From NCBI GenBank assembly GCA_964496695.1, contig CAZCBE010000019.1, positions 11,315-75,314 on the forward strand: DNA of 64,000 nt, given 5' to 3'. Each line of letters opens with the position of its first letter. Position 1 is the first letter of the stretch. Origin of the DNA: SXTU01 sp964496695. Lineage in GTDB: Bacteria; Verrucomicrobiota; Verrucomicrobiia; Limisphaerales; SXTU01. The notes below the pieces were generated by a model, which did not search any database, was not told where the DNA came from, and saw only the letters and a program-made list of their open reading frames with translations. Below, in pieces: positions 59,685 through 64,000 of this stretch. The position numbers and the translations under genes are program-made.

Positions 59685-60743
59685 ATGAAGAACGTCTCCC
59701 TGCTGCTGGCCGGCACCTGTGCCCTGCCGTTCGCCGCCGCCGCGCAAAACCTGAACGACCCGGCGGTGAGCCGGCACCACTTCGGCGCGAGCCTGCCGGT
59801 GTGGCTCAACGCGAAGGCGAAGTTCACCGCCACGCGCGCCACCAACCCCGGCCCCGCCGCCGGGGGCGCGGTGGACCGGACCTACGACGACGGCTACAAC
59901 CGGGTGGACTCGACGGGCAACGCGCCGGCCATCCCGGGCGGCCCGCCCAGCACCTCGTTCTTCGGCTATGCCAGCGACGCGCAGGTGAACAACGCGGTCG
60001 GCGCGGGCACGCTGGACCTGCACAGCGTGGAGCTGAACGGCGGCGGCTACACCCGGAGCCTGGACAACCAGCCCTTTCCCGGGCTGGACCTCTTTTACCG
60101 CTACGACTGGCGGGCCAGCGGGAAGTGGCGGCTGAGCTGGGAAGCGGGCGTGGCCTACAACTGCTTCAAGTGGCAGCAGAATGGCGACCCGAACTCGACG
60201 GTGAACCTGATCACCGACGTGTTTCAGTTGGGCGGCGTGACGCTCTTTCCGGGTGCGGCCCCCTACAGCGGCCCGTCCGTGGCGCTGCCGGGCAGCCCGG
60301 TGATCGGGAGCACCCCGACGCGGACGCAGGGCAACGCAGCGGCCAGTGTAACGGGCCCGCGGAGGCTGGAACTGCACGCGGTGCAGCTCCGGCTGGGCCC
60401 GGCCTTGGACTGGGTGCCCAACGACAAGTGGAGCGTGGGCGTGCAGGGAGGGCTGGCGTTGGGCGTTGGTTTCTCGAAGCTGAGCTACGCGGAGCAGATC
60501 ACGGTGGCGACGCCGAGCATCGCGGTGATCAACCAGGCGGGCCAAAGCTCACGGACCCATGGGTGGGTGGGATGGTTCAGCGCGGTGCGGGCGAGCCGGA
60601 AGCTCAACGAGCACTGGGACGCGCACGTGGAACTGCGGCACCTGTGGCAGGAGACGCTGCAGCACCACGGGGTGAATCGTTCGGCGGAGATCAATCTCAG
60701 CAGCGGCCTGGGCATCGGCACCGGCGTGAGCTACCGGTTTTAG
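59685..60743 (+). CDS. Outer-membrane beta-barrel-like protein
   Basis: 352 residues from the ATG at 59685, which starts the signal peptide MKNVSLLLAGTCALPFAAAA; a GTG at 59658 is also in frame. The mature protein has alternating amphipathic segments (LFYRYDWRASGKWRLSWEAG, LDWVPNDKWSVGVQGGLALG, LNEHWDAHVELRHLWQETLQ) and ends in VSYRF, the C-terminal Phe recognised by BAM. Residues 175-209 (LITDVFQLGGVTLFPGAAP...) match residues 2396-2430 of the adhesin at 28 of 35 positions. It may be a surface anchor or export pore for that adhesin. Last gene of the run; a hairpin follows. Confidence 0.75.
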   Translation: MKNVSLLLAGTCALPFAAAAQNLNDPAVSRHHFGASLPVWLNAKAKFTATRATNPGPAAGGAVDRTYDDGYNRVDSTGNAPAIPGGPPSTSFFGYASDAQVNNAVGAGTLDLHSVELNGGGYTRSLDNQPFPGLDLFYRYDWRASGKWRLSWEAGVAYNCFKWQQNGDPNSTVNLITDVFQLGGVTLFPGAAPYSGPSVALPGSPVIGSTPTRTQGNAAASVTGPRRLELHAVQLRLGPALDWVPNDKWSVGVQGGLALGVGFSKLSYAEQITVATPSIAVINQAGQSSRTHGWVGWFSAVRASRKLNEHWDAHVELRHLWQETLQHHGVNRSAEINLSSGLGIGTGVSYRF

Positions 60744-60751
60744 CAGGCGCG

Positions 60752-60767
60752 CGACCTTCAGGTCGCT
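60752..60767 (+). terminator. Hairpin after the barrel gene
   Basis: GCGACCT (60752-60758) pairs with AGGTCGC (60761-60767), 9 bp after the stop, without a U-run. Possible end of the surface operon transcript. Confidence 0.4.
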
Positions 60768-60835
60768 TCACGGCACACCGTTCCTGGGTGGTCGAATGCC
60801 TTTGGCGTGCGGACGCAAAAAACATTCGGCAATTC

Positions 60836-61762
60836 TCAAAACAGCACATTCGCCACAAACTGCCGCAGATGTTCCGGCGGCGTGCGGTGACGACGCATCA
60901 CCACCACCAGTTCACGGGTGAACCTCTCGGGCAGCGGGATGCGCTGCAACGACTTCTTCTGACCGTAGAGTGCCAGCGCGCGGACCGGCACAAAGCCCAC
61001 ACCCATGCCCATCGCGACGAGGTTGATGATGAGGTCGAAGTTGTCCGCCTGCATCGCGGGCTCGCAGCGCCAGCCTTGACGGGCCATCCAGCCGCGCAGC
61101 CGCTGGCCGGTGTTGGAGCTGTCCTCCAGCAGGAGCCAGCGCTGCGTCTGCAGCCAACCGGCCCGGGCCTTGCGTGACTTGGCGACGCCCGCGAACTCGC
61201 TGGCGAGGGCGGCGGGAGCCACGAGGACAAAGGCATCCTCAAACGTGTGCGTGACCTGCACCGTGCGGGGCAGACGGCGGGGCGGACAGAGCACGCCGAG
61301 TTCGAGTTCGTTGGCCTCCAAGGCGCTCAGGATGCCGCTGCTGGGCTGGTGCGAAACCTGACAGGCCAGTTCCGGGAGGCGGCGCAGGTTCGCATGGAAA
61401 AGCCCGGGCAGGTGGGCGAGGCAGATGCTCCGCGAGACGCCGACCCGCACTTCCTTGCGGGCGCCCGCAAATTCCTCGCGCAGCCGTTGGAGTGTCTGAT
61501 CCACGTCGCCCAGGAGCCGGGCTGAGTCGCGAAAGAGGAACTCCCCGGCAGGCGTCACGCGCACACTGCGCGTGGTCCGTTCCAGCAGGCTGAGTCCCAG
61601 GCTGCGCTCCATGCCCTGCATCTGGCGGGTGATGGCGCTCTGCGTCACGCCGGCCAGTTCCGCCGCCTTGGTGAAGCTGCGGTGTTTCACGATGAGTTGG
61701 AACAACGCCAGTTCATAGAGATCGAAAGGGGCGGTGGCGAGGAACTCATGCATGTTATGCAA
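60836..61762 (-). CDS. LysR-type transcriptional regulator
   Basis: 308 residues. The winged helix-turn-helix is at about 15-75: FQLIVKHRSFTKAAELAGVT, QSAITRQMQGMERSLGLSLL, ERTTRSVRVTPAGE. The rest is the periplasmic-binding-like effector domain (VGVSRSICLAHLPGLFHANL ... MGMGVGFVPVRALALYGQKK). Start ATG at 61762; an ATG three codons later (61753) is an alternative. It is divergent from a ferredoxin remnant with 74 bp between the starts, the usual arrangement of an LTTR and its target, so the ferredoxin or the gene behind it may be its target. Effector unknown. Confidence 0.9.
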   Translation of the reverse strand: MHNMHEFLATAPFDLYELALFQLIVKHRSFTKAAELAGVTQSAITRQMQGMERSLGLSLLERTTRSVRVTPAGEFLFRDSARLLGDVDQTLQRLREEFAGARKEVRVGVSRSICLAHLPGLFHANLRRLPELACQVSHQPSSGILSALEANELELGVLCPPRRLPRTVQVTHTFEDAFVLVAPAALASEFAGVAKSRKARAGWLQTQRWLLLEDSSNTGQRLRGWMARQGWRCEPAMQADNFDLIINLVAMGMGVGFVPVRALALYGQKKSLQRIPLPERFTRELVVVMRRHRTPPEHLRQFVANVLF

Positions 61763-61763
61763 C

Positions 61764-61776
61764 AGTATATGATACT
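61764..61776. promoter_or_regulatory. Palindrome in the LysR-ferredoxin divergent region
   Basis: AGTATATGATACT is a perfect inverted repeat of 5 bp with a 3-bp spacer, directly upstream of the LysR start in the AT-rich part of the region. It is a candidate LysR binding site; promoter boxes cannot be defined with confidence. Confidence 0.4.
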
Positions 61777-61836
61777 AATGAATTTCACTCAACCACTGTC
61801 ATTGGCCTAGCGTTCGGGCGAACGAAAGATAAAACT

Positions 61837-62073
61837 ATGGCAACACTCACTGAACGACTCCCGCAAAACGCTCCCGGCCGCTTCTACGTGGACATCACCT
61901 GCATTGACTGCGACCAATGCAGGGCGGCTGCGCCGGACTTCTTCCACCGCGACGCTGAAATAGGAATGTCCGTAGTCTTCCGGCAGCCCGTGACGCCGCA
62001 AGAGCTGATCTAAGCTCGAGCGGCGATGGAGGGCTGTCCAACGGAATCCATTGGCAATGATGGGGTTGGCTGA
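61837..62073 (+). pseudogene. 4Fe-4S ferredoxin gene broken by one in-frame stop
   Basis: The ATG at 61837 opens a 58-codon frame: MATLTERLPQNAPGRFYVDI, then TCIDCDQCRAAAPDFFHRDA with C-x2-C-x2-C, then VVFRQPVTPQELI and a TAA at 62011. The same frame goes on without shift through ARAAMEGCPTESIGNDGVG to a TGA at 62071; this carries the fourth cluster cysteine (GCP) and the usual C-terminus of such ferredoxins. Total length with read-through, 78 codons, matches the family. So a single codon change (for example CAA to TAA) has separated the fourth ligand. It is either a recent pseudogene, a sequencing error or, less likely, read-through. Downstream on the same strand is the PhoD-like gene; upstream, the divergent LysR gene. 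Confidence 0.8.
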
Positions 62074-62121
62074 CGGCGTAAAAGACGTTTTCAACCGCAC
62101 GGGATCACGCTAAATCAAGCC

Positions 62122-63609
62122 ATGCATCCGCCGCCCCGCAATGTCACGCGCCGCGCCTTTGTGGCCAGGTCTTCCGCCCTTGCCGCCGGTTCGCTCGCGG
62201 CCGCACGCCTGGGCGGAGCGCTGGCGGCCGCTGCGGCGGCCGGCCAGTCGCGGCAGGCCACCGGCACGCGGGCGGGGGAAGTGACCGACACCACGGCCAT
62301 CCTCTGGACCCGGTTGACCGCGTCCGCCACGCGCAATCAAACGGGCCTCGTCATCCCCGGCCGGGTGAACCAGAAGAAGGCCGGGGCGGCACGGGTTACC
62401 GTGCCGGTGGAGGAGCTTGAGGGTGCTTGTCCCGGCGCGTCGGGCCGCGTGCGCCTGCGCTACGGAACCCGCGAGGATCTGAGTGATGGCAAGAACTCGG
62501 AGTGGATCGAACTGACGGCAGCGAATGATTTCATCCACCAGTTCCGGCTGGCCGGGTTGAAGCCCGGAACGACCTATCACTATGCGACCGAAACCACCGG
62601 CCCCGGCGGTTCGCCGGCGCATGGCGCACTCCGGGGGCGGTTTGAGACCGCGCCCGTGCCCACGGCTCCGGGCAATTTCCGGTTCTGCGTGATGACCTGC
62701 CAGGGGTATCCGGATCGCGGCCATCCGGATGGGCATGCCATCTATCCGGCCATGCTCGCACTCCGGCCGCAGTTTGCCTTTCTCACGGGGGACCTGGTGT
62801 ATTACGACAATGACGAACCGCGCGCAGTGACGCCGCGCCTGGCACGCTATCACTGGGAGCGGATGTTCAGCCTGCCCCGGTTGGTGGAATTCAACCGCAA
62901 CGTGGCCACCTACTGGCTCAAGGACGATCACGACACGCTGAACAACGACTCCTGGCCCGGCGCGAAGATGGGCGAGTTCACTTTCGCGGAAGGCCAGCAG
63001 ATCTTCCGGCAGCAGGCGCCGCTGGCCGACGGGCCGAGCTACCGCACGTTTCGCTGGGGACAGGACCTGCAGCTTTGGCTCACCGACGGCCGCGATTACC
63101 GTTCGCCGAACAAGCAGCCGGACGGGGCAGACAAGAGCATCTGGGGCGCGGAGCAGAAGGCGTGGTTCAAGCGCACCGTGCAGGCGAGCGACGCGACCTG
63201 GAAGGTGCTGATCTCGCCGACGCCCTTGGTCGGCCCGGACCGGCCGAACAAGCACGACAACCATGCGAACGAGGGATTCCAGACGGAGGGCGACGAACTC
63301 CGGGCGTGGTTGAAGGCGAATGTGCCGGACAATTTCGTGGTCATCTGCGGGGACCGGCACTGGCAATACCACTCCGTGCATCCCGGGACGGGCCTGAACG
63401 AACTGAGCGTGGGCGCGGCGAGCGATGAACATGCCGGCGGCACCCCAGGACTGGATGAGAAATACCACCGGTTCCATCGTGTGAAGGGCGGCTTCCTCTC
63501 CGTGACCCTCAAGCGTGACGGAGCCGAAAGCGCGATCCGCTTCGAGCACCGCGACGTGGCCGGCAACGTGGTTTACACCTGGGATCGCCGCCGCGCGGCC
63601 GGGGCGTGA
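62122..63609 (+). CDS. PhoD-like phosphodiesterase/alkaline phosphatase, Tat-exported
   Basis: 495 residues. Twin-arginine signal NVTRRAFVARSSALAAGSLA. A fibronectin-like PhoD N-terminal domain (GEVTDTTAILWTRLTA ... LAGLKPGTTYHYATET) precedes the metallophosphatase core. Metal-site motifs visible are GDLVYYDND (Asp224), WLKDDHDTLNND (Asp268-Asp271), and VICGDRHWQYH (Asp411, His413). PhoD enzymes are periplasmic Ca/Fe-dependent phosphodiesterases used for phosphate scavenging. The start ATG at 62122 lies 49 bp after the ferredoxin remnant. It is not obviously functionally linked to that gene. Confidence 0.87.
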   Translation: MHPPPRNVTRRAFVARSSALAAGSLAAARLGGALAAAAAAGQSRQATGTRAGEVTDTTAILWTRLTASATRNQTGLVIPGRVNQKKAGAARVTVPVEELEGACPGASGRVRLRYGTREDLSDGKNSEWIELTAANDFIHQFRLAGLKPGTTYHYATETTGPGGSPAHGALRGRFETAPVPTAPGNFRFCVMTCQGYPDRGHPDGHAIYPAMLALRPQFAFLTGDLVYYDNDEPRAVTPRLARYHWERMFSLPRLVEFNRNVATYWLKDDHDTLNNDSWPGAKMGEFTFAEGQQIFRQQAPLADGPSYRTFRWGQDLQLWLTDGRDYRSPNKQPDGADKSIWGAEQKAWFKRTVQASDATWKVLISPTPLVGPDRPNKHDNHANEGFQTEGDELRAWLKANVPDNFVVICGDRHWQYHSVHPGTGLNELSVGAASDEHAGGTPGLDEKYHRFHRVKGGFLSVTLKRDGAESAIRFEHRDVAGNVVYTWDRRRAAGA

Positions 63610-64000
63610 CGGAACCGGTGGCACTGTGCGGCGAGAGGTGAGGAGAAGAAACGGAGTGGTAGAGTGATGTTATACCGACTGTGGGAATAGTTTGGTAACT
63701 CGAACGTGCGGAACTTCGCGGTCGTTCGCCCTCACCCGGCCCTCTGCCGCTGGGAGAGAGCCAACGGTCCGCCAACCGCCGCGATTTCAGCTCTTGAACC
63801 GCCCCCTCGTGCCGGGACCGGTGGCCGGCAGTTCGCGACCGCTGGCCAAAGCACGACGCACCTCTGTCTCCCTCGCCCTGCGAGGCACGAGCGGGAGAGG
63901 GGCGCTTCGACCAGTTCCCAACGCGACTTGACCTGCCGCACCTCCTCTCCCCGGCCCTCTCCTCCATTCCATGGAGGAGAGGGAGACCCGAGCACGCCAG
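63610..64000. repeat. Terminal stretch without a gene, holding a type A-like repeat
   Basis: Left CCCTCACCCGGCCCTCTGCC (about 63730) and right CCCCGGCCCTCTCCTCC with ATGGAGGAGAGGGAG (about 63945-63985) are related to the type A arms, with unrelated sequence between. No coding region is supported here. Confidence 0.6.

Overview
The window is GC-rich chromosomal DNA from a Gram-negative bacterium of the PVC group, most likely a Verrucomicrobiota member of the Limisphaerales/Pedosphaera type. The taxonomic hints are a planctomycete-type cytochrome gene (PSD1) paired with a DUF1501 gene, FTLIEL pseudopilins with a DGH tail, Tat-exported Gfo/Idh and PhoD proteins, an ECF sigma factor next to a Ser/Thr kinase with FGE domains, giant secreted proteins, and very many palindromic repeats. 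This placement is inference; no rRNA is present.

Layout. 0.2-7.8 kb: carbohydrate and cytochrome genes (CE15-type glucuronoyl esterase, alpha/beta esterase, PSD1, four-helix-bundle element, DUF1501). 8-12.6 kb: ABC-2-like membrane protein, one canonical pseudopilin, and a Ski2-like helicase on the minus strand. 13-16.7 kb: a Gfo/Idh oxidoreductase followed by six tandem small pilin-like genes, all minus strand. 17-21.5 kb: HAD hydrolase, membrane protein, GT2 glycosyltransferase, lipoprotein methyltransferase, tRNA-His. 21.8-25.5 kb: ECF sigma factor and kinase/FGE protein. 25.9-26.5 kb: a divergent XRE-like regulator. 26.7-60.7 kb: one long same-strand run of exported proteins (four seven-blade WTG/Kelch propeller proteins, a 644-aa secreted protein, a SurA-like chaperone, a 2,940-residue giant, a 285-residue secreted protein, a MORN-like lipoprotein, a 3,086-residue repeat adhesin, and an outer-membrane barrel). 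60.8-63.6 kb: LysR regulator, a ferredoxin gene broken by one in-frame stop, and a PhoD-type phosphatase.

How it fits together. The 26.7-60.7 kb run has overlaps or gaps of a few bases at most junctions and reads as one transcription unit for a cell-surface apparatus. The last two proteins share a 35-residue segment (28 of 35 identical), which hints that the adhesin and the barrel work together.

Most unusual features. At least six unrelated families of inverted-repeat elements sit in frame inside coding genes. In five successive exported-protein genes they lie between the start codon and the hydrophobic core of the signal peptide; others fall in interdomain linkers of PSD1 and the helicase. 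A four-helix-bundle gene occupies exactly the PSD1-DUF1501 gap and is bounded by terminal inverted repeats; a gene-less copy of the same repeat lies inside PSD1. The six pilin-like paralogs lack the FTLIE prepilin site.
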